Shown piece by piece: positions 17,143 to 24,554 of a stretch of 64,000 bases of DNA. The notes beneath the pieces were generated by a model that did not search any database, had not been told where the DNA came from, and saw nothing but the letters and a program-made list of their open reading frames with translations. Origin of the DNA: CAJWOS01 sp964502005 (GTDB lineage Bacteria > Myxococcota_A > UBA796 > UBA2385). Position 1 is the stretch's first letter; each line of letters begins with the position of its first letter. The translations under genes and the position numbers were made by a program. Location: assembly GCA_964502005.1 (NCBI GenBank), contig CAZCUX010000003.1, positions 186,001 to 250,000 of the forward strand. Direction: 5' to 3'.

Positions 17143-18222
17143 TCAGCCTTCCCGGTTGGCTTGCACCCACTGGGGAATTTGTTGGAAGGGTTGGGCGACC
17201 AACAGTGTGTCGGGAGACGCCGTGGGTTGTTCGGTCGTGGCGAAGATGCCGACCTCCAACAATGGTTTCGGATTTTCGCATCCCCAAACTTCGAGCTTGT
17301 AACTTTGCGCCAAGAGAGCGAGCATCACGGCGCGTTGGGCACCTGCGCCTCTGGGCTCGGGGCCGTGCAGAAACGTGCTCCACGGCGGTGTGCTTCCGCG
17401 CAAGGCGGCCACAAATCCTGCTTCCTCGCCGAGACCCTCGCGCAAGGGGGCGTGAATGCGGAGCGTAGCGCCGGGAAGCAGCGGAGGTTCGGGGGACAGC
17501 GCGAGGTAAGTGGCGGCACGGCTGGCTTGGTACAACGTGCGGCCTTTTGCGGCTGGGACGTGCAAAATCGCGTCGGCGTATCGGCGCGCGCAGGGGACGA
17601 ATGGCTGAATGCGTGCGGCAGCTTGCTCGATCAGCGCGCGCGGTTCACCAAATCCCCACAACGAAAGGTCGGGAATCCACACGAGCGCCGCGCGGCAACC
17701 GGCGGCTTCCCCCAAGCGGTCGATAGCGGCGCGAAACGGATTTCCTGCGACCTGGCCTACGCGCACGCCGGTCGCGAGCACCCGCTCGCGTGCGTGAAGA
17801 GCGGCGAGCGTGGCCCGTCCGCCGCAGCCAACGGCGACCGCTTTGTGGCCGCCGGAAACCCCCGCGTACTGGTGAAGCTCGACGACACCGATGCCGATGG
17901 TTTGGTCTGCGTCGACGACCGCGCGGGCGACCGAACCGGGGATGCCATCGACATGGATGGTCGCGACGGTGTTGTCGGGGTCATGCTCGATAGGAGACCA
18001 CGGAATGAGCGGCGCGCGCTCCGTTTCTGTCATTCGGCGATGGAGCCCCAGGCCGACCACAACCTTGGGGGGGAGGGCGAGGTGCGGCGCCAACGCGCGC
18101 AGGACCGGCGCGACGGCGAGGGGGCGGGTCGCGTCCGGTATACAGACGGTGGTAGCACCGGGAACCCAGATGTCACCGAGAACGTCGTCGAGGGTGAGGC
18201 CGAACCGCGGAGGCACGGTCAT
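17143..18222 (-). CDS. LarA-like nickel-pincer racemase (DUF2088 family)
   Basis: A 359-residue member of the LarA family (L. plantarum LarA is about 425 aa, so this is shorter). Conserved features are PDATRP near residue 37, GLGLHRRMTETE with the first catalytic-type His, ELHQYAGVSGGHKAVAVG with the second His and the lysine that binds the nickel-pincer nucleotide, and a later ALHARE His followed by GNPFRAAID. LarA racemises lactate; many relatives act on other 2-hydroxy acids. No larB, larC or larE genes are seen here, so the cofactor would be made elsewhere. The ATG at 18222 overlaps the upstream stop by 4 bp. Confidence 0.83.
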   Translation of the reverse strand: MTVPPRFGLTLDDVLGDIWVPGATTVCIPDATRPLAVAPVLRALAPHLALPPKVVVGLGLHRRMTETERAPLIPWSPIEHDPDNTVATIHVDGIPGSVARAVVDADQTIGIGVVELHQYAGVSGGHKAVAVGCGGRATLAALHARERVLATGVRVGQVAGNPFRAAIDRLGEAAGCRAALVWIPDLSLWGFGEPRALIEQAAARIQPFVPCARRYADAILHVPAAKGRTLYQASRAATYLALSPEPPLLPGATLRIHAPLREGLGEEAGFVAALRGSTPPWSTFLHGPEPRGAGAQRAVMLALLAQSYKLEVWGCENPKPLLEVGIFATTEQPTASPDTLLVAQPFQQIPQWVQANREG

Positions 18223-19463
18223 ATCGGGGAATCCTTGCGCCACCAGCCGCCGGCATAGTGGAACCGCGAGAGGTTGTCTCGCACGAGGAGCGCAAAAAAA
18301 GGCAGGTAAATGACGACGCGGGGCCAGACCGCTTCCGACCATTGGCCCGTGCGGGGGTCAAGGGTTGTGAGCGCGATGTACGATAGCGGCATGAGGGCTG
18401 CAAGGAGCGTCCATGCGCGGACGCCGCAGATGAGCGCGGGAAGCCATGCCCAGCCGACATACCAGGGGTGCACGGTGGGCGAGAGCAGCACGAATGCGCC
18501 GCCGATCCACAGCGCCGCTTCGGCGGGGTCGGTGCGCCGCGACACCGCCCATACGCTGATGACGGCACCGACCGCGACCAACAATGGTCGTGCATATTCG
18601 CCCAAGATGGCGGCCATTACGGGATATACACTGCCATTGAACGACCAATGTGCGGTGTAGGTGCCGAGTCCCCGAACAAGGGTGGGGCCTGCTTCCCAGA
18701 ATGGCAAGGCTGCGCAGAGCGCGAGAATCGCGATGAGCAGTAAGGTTGGGCCATTTTGGCGCGGCCGTCGCAGCGCTCCGAGCAACAAGACGCCCGGCAA
18801 CAGCTTGAGAAGTGCGCCGATGCCGAGCCAGATGACACCGCCCCGTCTGCGGTCCCACGTCGCGATGGCGGCGACGAGGCACAGCTGGGCGATGAGGTCG
18901 AGGTGGCCGCTGCTTGCCGACTCGACGGCCCCGAGCGGCAAGAGCGCGTATCGTGCGGCTCCGTCGGTGGAGAGGCCCCGCCCGCGGAGAACGCGGGCCA
19001 AAACCGCGACGATAGCGGTATCGGCGGAGGCGGCGACAAAGCGAAACCAGAGCGGGTCGTCCCAGAGGCGGGCAAGCGCGGAGAAGAGCAGCATCGCGAA
19101 GGGGGGGTAGATGCTGGAGACGGTGGGATGATTGACGAGTAGACGGTTTTCGTTGTGTGCCCAGGCCGTGAGTGCGGGGTCGGCGGGCGCGTGGAGGTAC
19201 GGGTTGCCTCCCTCCGCGGTGAGGGTCCCCTCCCAAACATACCGGTAGATGTCATCACTGAGGGACGGCTCGGTCGCCAGCAGCACCACCCGGAGCAACG
19301 CTGCGACGGCGACCCATCGCCCTACGGACCAGCGGGGCAACGGCAGCGCGAGCACACCAGCGCCCCAAAGGAGCATCACGAGCACCACGATGGACGCGGA
19401 GGCGCGGAGGTCACCCACATACGCGAGCCCGCTTGCAGCCGCCAATGACCACAGCACAACCAC
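18219..19463 (-). CDS. GT-C fold membrane glycosyltransferase (GT87/DUF2029-like)
   Basis: A polytopic membrane protein of about 414 residues with roughly ten hydrophobic helices. The periplasmic loop after helix 3 carries the GT-C aspartate motif SDDIYRYVWEG followed by GGNPYLHAP, typical of GT87-type polyprenyl-phosphate mannose-dependent transferases. A late SPTVHPWYVGW stretch is also characteristic. I chose the GTG at 19463 because GGAGG lies 8 bases upstream; an ATG at 19529 would add 22 residues without a good ribosome binding site. It heads a four-gene operon with the LarA-like, LysE and FemAB-like genes, and suggests envelope glycan or glycolipid synthesis. Confidence 0.82.
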   Translation of the reverse strand: MVVLWSLAAASGLAYVGDLRASASIVVLVMLLWGAGVLALPLPRWSVGRWVAVAALLRVVLLATEPSLSDDIYRYVWEGTLTAEGGNPYLHAPADPALTAWAHNENRLLVNHPTVSSIYPPFAMLLFSALARLWDDPLWFRFVAASADTAIVAVLARVLRGRGLSTDGAARYALLPLGAVESASSGHLDLIAQLCLVAAIATWDRRRGGVIWLGIGALLKLLPGVLLLGALRRPRQNGPTLLLIAILALCAALPFWEAGPTLVRGLGTYTAHWSFNGSVYPVMAAILGEYARPLLVAVGAVISVWAVSRRTDPAEAALWIGGAFVLLSPTVHPWYVGWAWLPALICGVRAWTLLAALMPLSYIALTTLDPRTGQWSEAVWPRVVIYLPFFALLVRDNLSRFHYAGGWWRKDSPI

Positions 19464-19626
19464 GGTTACCACCTCCGGGCGAGGGCTAACGCTATTCGTG
19501 CTTGGGTGGAGCGCGCGTGGCAGCGCCATTGGACGCTTGGGGCGGCGATTTCTTCAATATTCGGGGACCGCGTCAACACGATGGCGAGATACGTCGGCGG
19601 TACGAACAACCGCGAAAGGGTCCAAA

Positions 19627-21276
19627 ATGTCGATGGTTCGCCTGAAAAACCTGACCGTCCGTTACGAACAGCAGCAGGTCGTGCGGGAGGTGTTCTTGCG
19701 GGTCGCGTCGGGGGAGCGGGTGGCGCTCATGGGCGCCAATGGTTCGGGCAAGAGCAGCCTGCTCAGGCTCATTGTGCGCACGGCGCTGGCGAATGGCCAA
19801 GGAACGGCGTCGACCCATTTGCCCGAGGGCGGTGCGGTTCCCGAGGTCGACGGAGCGGTGGAGCTCGATGCCGGCATTCGTGTGGGCTACTTCTCGCAGT
19901 TTTCCCGTCTCGACGACGAGCGCAGCATCGAAGAAGTGCTATTGGACGCGTTTTCTGAGGTGCGGAGCTGGGAGCGTCGGCTGACTGCCATCGAAGCGGC
20001 GCTTTGTGAACCCGATGCCGACTATGACACTCTGTTGACCGAACAGGCTGACCTACTGGAAAAAATGGACCATGCGGACGGGTGGAACTACGTCCTCCGC
20101 ATCGACACCGTGTTGTCCAAGCTCGGCTTTTCTGCGGAGCATCGCCAACGCCCGATTGGACACCTCAGCGGTGGTTGGCGTAATCGGGCAAGTTTGGCGC
20201 TTGTTTTGCTTGAGGTGCCAGATTTGCTCCTGTTGGACGAGCCGACCAACTATTTGGACATCGACGGCATCGCATGGCTCGAACAATGGTTGGCGCGCCT
20301 CGCGGGGGCCACCCTCGTTGTGTCCCACGACCGGCAGTTCTTGGACTCTATCACCAACCGAATGGTCGAGGTTCAAAACTACCGTCTCCACGAGTATTCC
20401 GGCAATTACGCCGCCTATGTTTGGGAGAAGACCAAAGCGGCAAAGACACTCGAAAAAGAGTTTCGCCACGAAGAAGAATTGCTGGCCTTCGAAACCAGCG
20501 CGTTGGCCGCGCGGAAAAAAGCGCGGCAAGGGGGCGGACGGGGGGGCGGTCGTTGTGTGGTGGGCGGCGAGACACCCTTGGTAGACCGCGTTGTGAGCGC
20601 CGTTTACGAAAACCTCCATATCCCGGACCTCTTGCTGGATGTGCAAGGAGTGTCCGTTTCCCGCGGCGACCGGGTATTGGTGCGTGACCTGTCGTTTTCT
20701 TTGGCCAAAGGAGACCGCTTGGTCATCTTGGGGCGAAACGGTTGCGGCAAGTCGAGTCTACTCCAGACCTTGATGGGCACTGCCAAGGCGTCGTCGGGCA
20801 CGGTGTCTTGGAAGCCGGGTGTTCGCTTCGCCGACTTCGTGCAAACGGTCGATGACCTCGATCCCACCGAACGGGTCCACCATTGTGCGATGCGGGCACC
20901 CCAGCAATTTTTGCCGCCCCACGAAATGCCGACCCAAAAAAGTGTACTGAAATTTATGCAGATGCTTGGCTTTACGGAGCCTGAAATGCAGCTCAGGGTG
21001 GGCGCTTTGTCGGGAGGGCAACGTGCGCGTCTCGCCTTGGCATGGTGCTTGACATCTGGTCCAGCTGTGATGGTATTGGATGAGCCCACCAACCATCTCG
21101 ACCTTCGGAGTGCCCAAATTATGGAACGTGCGTTGGCGATGTTTCCCGGCGCAGTGCTCGCCGTGAGTCACGACCGCATGTTCGTCGACAAGGTGGCGAA
21201 CCGGATTCTTGCGGCGACCGATGCGGGCTGGGTACTGCATGAAGGGGGTTGGAGTGACTGGGTAGCGACCCAATAA
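19627..21276 (+). CDS. ABC-F family ATP-binding protein
   Basis: A 549-residue protein with two ABC ATPase domains and no membrane segments, as in ABC-F translation factors. Domain 1 has Walker A GANGSGKSS, signature LSGGWRNR and Walker B LLLLDEPTNYLD. Domain 2 has GRNGCGKSS, LSGGQRAR and VMVLDEPTNHLD. A charged linker (about residues 265-320) ends in a glycine-rich run (QGGGRGGGR). ABC-F proteins bind ribosomes and relieve stalling or antibiotic blockage; Uup/EttA-like housekeeping and resistance subtypes cannot be told apart here. The ATG at 19627 follows GAAAGGG; a second in-frame ATG is at 19633. Confidence 0.94.
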   Translation: MSMVRLKNLTVRYEQQQVVREVFLRVASGERVALMGANGSGKSSLLRLIVRTALANGQGTASTHLPEGGAVPEVDGAVELDAGIRVGYFSQFSRLDDERSIEEVLLDAFSEVRSWERRLTAIEAALCEPDADYDTLLTEQADLLEKMDHADGWNYVLRIDTVLSKLGFSAEHRQRPIGHLSGGWRNRASLALVLLEVPDLLLLDEPTNYLDIDGIAWLEQWLARLAGATLVVSHDRQFLDSITNRMVEVQNYRLHEYSGNYAAYVWEKTKAAKTLEKEFRHEEELLAFETSALAARKKARQGGGRGGGRCVVGGETPLVDRVVSAVYENLHIPDLLLDVQGVSVSRGDRVLVRDLSFSLAKGDRLVILGRNGCGKSSLLQTLMGTAKASSGTVSWKPGVRFADFVQTVDDLDPTERVHHCAMRAPQQFLPPHEMPTQKSVLKFMQMLGFTEPEMQLRVGALSGGQRARLALAWCLTSGPAVMVLDEPTNHLDLRSAQIMERALAMFPGAVLAVSHDRMFVDKVANRILAATDAGWVLHEGGWSDWVATQ

Positions 21277-21367
21277 GGCCCGTTTTGCGACTTTTTCCGT
21301 CAAGGTTGGCGCATTGGTGTAGGTTGGGGGTGTAAGGGCCGATGTGGGGCCCGGAGAGCCGACCGCG

Positions 21368-22786
21368 ATGGATGTGCCACCGATTTCGGAACCCGAAGCC
21401 TACGGCCCGGACGACCGCACCGACCCTGGCGGTGGTCCCCGCGACGTTCGTTGGCGGGTAGTCCTCGTGCGTGTGCCAAAGGCAGCGCGGGAACAAGTAG
21501 ACCGATTGCGACCGGGGCATCGGCCCTTGCGGACCTCCGACTTGCCTCTCGTGGTGCGGGTAACGGAGCGCCAGTCGGCTGCGGAGCACTCCGCCGCGCG
21601 GCTTCGGGCCTTGGGCTGCACGGCATTGGTCGTCAGCGAGCCATCCCAAGCCGAGAGTGCGTTTTGCGAGACCCACACCTCAAATGTCGCCGCGCGTGGG
21701 TGTGTGGTGTGCCAGCAGCCTGTGTGCGCGATGTGCGTGCAAGACGCAGGCGGCGACATCGTGTGCCGAAAATGTAGACGACGTGGGCGTGGGCCTCGAA
21801 TGCGCGTTCGACGTCGGCAACTGTTTGTGGTCTTTTTGTTCTCGGTGTTTTTGTTTGAGGTGGTGGCGTATCTTCGTCGAGATGCAGAATCGGTAGACCC
21901 TTCTCGGTCGGTGCGCGTGGGTATTTTCCAGTTTGTCCCTCCCGACCAGCCGATGACGCCCCTCGTGCGCGCGCTCAACAGTCTGCCGGAACCGGGGCAG
22001 CCTGCGATGAGCCTTGGCGCGATTCAAGGGTGGTTCAACGCGGAGCGCGCGCGCTACGGGGGGCCGTCGTCCTATCTGAATATCGACGTAATGGGGCCTT
22101 GGGGGCGCCAGGTTTCGCCGCCTATGCTCGATGACCCGTCGTTGTCGTCGTGGGAACTTGCTTGGCGCGCTTACCAATATGTGCAGTATTTCAAGAACTT
22201 GGTGGTGGACCAAGGCGTCGACCCAGACGATTACGCGGCGCGTGTATATGTGATTTACTCCGACAATCCCGGCGACCTCGCATCCCATTCCCGAGGATCT
22301 GAAAACGGCCATGTGGCCGTCGTTTATGTAAATCTTTACGAGCCCAATCCAGGCTATGCGGCGCTCACCGTTGCCCACGAGCTCGCCCATACTTTGGGTG
22401 CCGTGGATTTGTATGATGAGGACACCTCCCTCGCGGTTCATCCAAAAGGCTTTGTCGAACCATTCGCGCGACCGCTTTATCCCCAGCGCTTTGCGGAGCT
22501 CATGGCGGGAGATGTGCCCATTGGCCACAACCAAGAGCGGGAAGTCACCTCGCTCGATGAGGTGCGAATTGGCCACGCATCGGCATTTTCAATGGGTTGG
22601 ATTGGAAAAGGAGCGATGAAGCTCTTTTATATGCCTGCGGCAGAGACGCCCGAAGACCGCTTGCCGCCCCGTTCACCAAGTGCTGCGGCACAAGGGGGGA
22701 CGACCGAAGGCGTCGAGCGCAGCGAAAGCAGCCGCTTGGTCGACGAAGACGCGGATGTCGGCGCGGGGGTGGTCCCGGCAGAGTGA
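21368..22786 (+). CDS. membrane-anchored metzincin-like protease with zinc-finger and L7/L12-like domains
   Basis: A 472-residue protein with an unusual layout. Residues 28-95 resemble the small ClpS/ribosomal L7/L12-type alpha-beta fold (VVLVRVPKAAREQ, then a Leu/Ala helix and ALGCTALVV). Residues 100-136 hold a B-box-like zinc finger with CxxH, CxxC, CxxC and CxxC pairs. A single membrane helix spans about 150-169. The outer domain has HELAHTLGAVD (337-347), which fits the HExxHxxGxxD zinc motif of snapalysin-type metzincins, with a possible Met-turn at Met409. The ATG at 21368 has GGAG upstream. Its last 114 bases overlap the convergent 117-residue gene. Confidence 0.75.
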   Translation: MDVPPISEPEAYGPDDRTDPGGGPRDVRWRVVLVRVPKAAREQVDRLRPGHRPLRTSDLPLVVRVTERQSAAEHSAARLRALGCTALVVSEPSQAESAFCETHTSNVAARGCVVCQQPVCAMCVQDAGGDIVCRKCRRRGRGPRMRVRRRQLFVVFLFSVFLFEVVAYLRRDAESVDPSRSVRVGIFQFVPPDQPMTPLVRALNSLPEPGQPAMSLGAIQGWFNAERARYGGPSSYLNIDVMGPWGRQVSPPMLDDPSLSSWELAWRAYQYVQYFKNLVVDQGVDPDDYAARVYVIYSDNPGDLASHSRGSENGHVAVVYVNLYEPNPGYAALTVAHELAHTLGAVDLYDEDTSLAVHPKGFVEPFARPLYPQRFAELMAGDVPIGHNQEREVTSLDEVRIGHASAFSMGWIGKGAMKLFYMPAAETPEDRLPPRSPSAAAQGGTTEGVERSESSRLVDEDADVGAGVVPAE

Positions 22787-23026
22787 CGGTGCGGTCACCA
22801 GCACATATTGCACCCAGCCGGTCGCGCGGTCGCGAAACAAGCAGTGGCGCCAAGCGGTTTCACCGACCTCGGCGCAGGTCGCGTGGGCCTCGCGGGTGCG
22901 GTCGTCGGCGAGACGTAGCTCGCCATCGGCATCACAGGTAAACAGCGCCCCTGGACCTTGGTGGGCGAGGCGCCGGTCGAAGTCGGTGCCAAAGTCGGCA
23001 CGGGGAGTGTTTCGGTCGTCGGTCAT
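22673..23026 (-). CDS. 117-residue protein, unknown function
   Basis: Soluble, acidic, with five cysteines (CDADGE, ATCAEVGE, HCLFRD, LCRDHP, PLCRS). I recognise no family. Its ATG overlaps the rhodanese-like stop by 4 bp (ATGA), so it is the third cistron of a small leftward operon with the 29-residue peptide and the rhodanese. The convergent protease gene covers its last 114 bases, but the tight coupling to the gene before it supports this frame. Confidence 0.6.
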   Translation of the reverse strand: MTDDRNTPRADFGTDFDRRLAHQGPGALFTCDADGELRLADDRTREAHATCAEVGETAWRHCLFRDRATGWVQYVLVTAPSLCRDHPRADIRVFVDQAAAFAALDAFGRPPLCRSTW

Positions 23027-23340
23027 GGACTGCGCTCCAGGGGGCCGTTCCATTGGGAGATGCCACCTTCTAAACAATCGGCGGCGCGATGGTGGCGCCG
23101 CATCCAGAAGGCCATCTCCGCTGCCCGGGCGCCGCTGCTGTCGACCACCAAAATGCGTGCGTCGGGTGGCGTGCTGCGGGTGGTCCAGTCTTGGACCTGC
23201 TCGTAGGGGACGTGAATGGCGCCGGGGATGTGGCCCCGCGCATAGAGGGCGGCCGGTCGAATGTCCACAATGGTGTCGTAGGTGCGGGTTTCTAACAGCA
23301 ACTCCCAGCCGTGGACAAACGATACGGTATCGGTTGGCAC
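23023..23340 (-). CDS. rhodanese-like domain protein lacking the catalytic cysteine
   Basis: A 105-residue single rhodanese domain. The fold signatures are present: TIVDIRPAALYARGHIPGAIHVPYEQ and the final CLEGGISQWNG. In the active-site loop, where rhodaneses have CxxGxR, this protein has Asp67 (VVDSSGARA). It therefore probably cannot carry a persulphide there and may instead bind or signal. The start is GTG at 23340, one base after the stop of the 29-residue peptide. It is followed with a 4-bp overlap by the 117-residue gene. Confidence 0.8.
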   Translation of the reverse strand: MPTDTVSFVHGWELLLETRTYDTIVDIRPAALYARGHIPGAIHVPYEQVQDWTTRSTPPDARILVVDSSGARAAEMAFWMRRHHRAADCLEGGISQWNGPLERSP

Positions 23341-23341
23341 G

Positions 23342-23431
23342 CTAATCTCGACCTTCGAGGCCGACCGCGAGCACGGTGGCGACGACGAGCGCCACCAGGG
23401 TAATCGCGCCGAGAATGTGCACCAGCGTCAC
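23342..23431 (-). CDS. 29-residue single-helix membrane peptide
   Basis: A short open frame read leftward from GTG at 23431 to TAG at 23342-23344. The sequence begins MTLVHILGAITLVALVVATV and ends LAVGLEGRD, giving one hydrophobic helix of about 20 residues with a charged tail. GCGGAG lies 5 bases upstream of the start, and the rhodanese gene starts one base after the stop. Both facts support real translation. Small membrane peptides of this type often attach to larger membrane complexes, but no partner is visible. Confidence 0.6.
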   Translation of the reverse strand: MTLVHILGAITLVALVVATVLAVGLEGRD

Positions 23432-23628
23432 GTTGGCTCCGCTTGCAAGGGGCGAGCAGGATGGGAGGAAGGGCTTACGAGGCAACGGCAGGGTAGCCCA
23501 TCTTCGCGCGACCTACCATCGCGGTTGCTGGGTTTGCAGCGGCGGGACGGGTACGGGGTGGCGCAGACGAACAACACGTTATTCGTTGAACAAATAGGGT
23601 CGGTGGACGTCGGTTTTGGGAGGTGCGC

Positions 23629-24375
23629 GTGGTTTGGATGTGGATGGCAATGGTCTTGGGACAAGCGATGGCCAGCTACCCGGAGCCTCCGTCGTTGGGC
23701 TCTTGGGTCGATGGGCAAGGAAGGGTGGACTATGCCGCTGTGGCGGCGGACCCTTCGAGGGAATCGATAATCGCGGCCCTTGCCCAGAGAACCGAGCCGA
23801 CAGATCCAAAGGAGCGGATGGCTTTTTATATCAACGCCTACAATAGTCTGACCGTCTACTTGGTCGCGGCGCACTGGCCGCTCTCGAGCATTCGCGACTT
23901 GGACAATGGCAACCCCTGGGATGCTCGTTACTTCGTGGTGGCGGGCCAGTCCCGCACATTGAACGACATCGAGCATCGAATCTTGCGGCCGATGGGCGAC
24001 CCACGGGTTCACGCGGCCATCAACTGTGCGAGCATGGGCTGCCCCCCGCTGGGAAAAGCGCTGTTCTTAGGGTCTGATCTTGATCGGCAACTCGACGCCG
24101 CATGCCGACGGTGGGCTGCGTCGACGGCGCTGCAGATTGACCGTGCGCACGGAGTGGTGCGCCTCAACCAGATTTTCGATTGGTACGGCGAAGATTTTGT
24201 TGCCGCCGAGCAGCTTCGTGGCGCGGTGACGCCGGTGCCGGGCGTTACCGGCAAAGCTGCGGCTGCTGTGCGTTTTTTGGCAGCGTATGTGTCGCCGGAG
24301 GATGCCGCGTATTTGCGGGCAGGGGGCTATCGAACCGAATGGGCGCCGTATTCCTGGGCGGTCAACCAGCAATAA
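23629..24375 (+). CDS. DUF547 domain protein, exported
   Basis: A 248-residue DUF547 protein. The family blocks are AFYINAYNSLTVYLV, VHAAINCASMGCPPL, RLNQIFDWYGEDF and the final YSWAVNQ; the INCASxGCPPL segment contains conserved cysteines. Function of DUF547 is not established. A short hydrophobic N-terminus (MVWMWMAMVLGQAMAS) suggests export. I chose the GTG at 23629 because GGGAGG ends 5 bases upstream; a GTG at 23623 overlaps that site. Divergent from the small rhodanese operon. Confidence 0.88.
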   Translation: MVWMWMAMVLGQAMASYPEPPSLGSWVDGQGRVDYAAVAADPSRESIIAALAQRTEPTDPKERMAFYINAYNSLTVYLVAAHWPLSSIRDLDNGNPWDARYFVVAGQSRTLNDIEHRILRPMGDPRVHAAINCASMGCPPLGKALFLGSDLDRQLDAACRRWAASTALQIDRAHGVVRLNQIFDWYGEDFVAAEQLRGAVTPVPGVTGKAAAAVRFLAAYVSPEDAAYLRAGGYRTEWAPYSWAVNQQ

Positions 24376-24441
24376 CCCCAAGGTCGCAACCGGCGAAGTG
24401 TGCCGGTTCACCGCGTAGCAATGCGGTTTCTCCGCGGGAAC

Positions 24442-24478
24442 AAAAAAAACGCGCAGTACGGAAAACCGTCCCTGCGCG
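24442..24478 (-). terminator. intrinsic terminator downstream of the DEAD-box gene
   Basis: Read leftward, CGCGCAG (24478-24472) pairs with CTGCGCG (24456-24450), with an inner ACGG/CCGT stem, followed by eight T. It lies about 75 bp after the helicase stop codon. On the plus strand it follows the DUF547 gene but lacks a T-run in that direction. Confidence 0.88.
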
Positions 24479-24512
24479 TCGTGCGGGAGCGTCGATGACG
24501 CCGCGGAAAGTG

Positions 24513-24547
24513 GCGTTCACCGGTCAATCGCGTTGACCGGTGAACGC
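24513..24547. repeat. perfect 15-bp inverted repeat after the helicase stop
   Basis: GCGTTCACCGGTCAA (24513-24527), a 5-nt loop, and its exact complement (24533-24547). It begins 7 bases after the helicase stop codon on the minus strand, before the T-run terminator. It has no T-run of its own. It may protect the mRNA 3' end or add to termination. Confidence 0.7.
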
Positions 24548-24554
24548 AAGCGGG

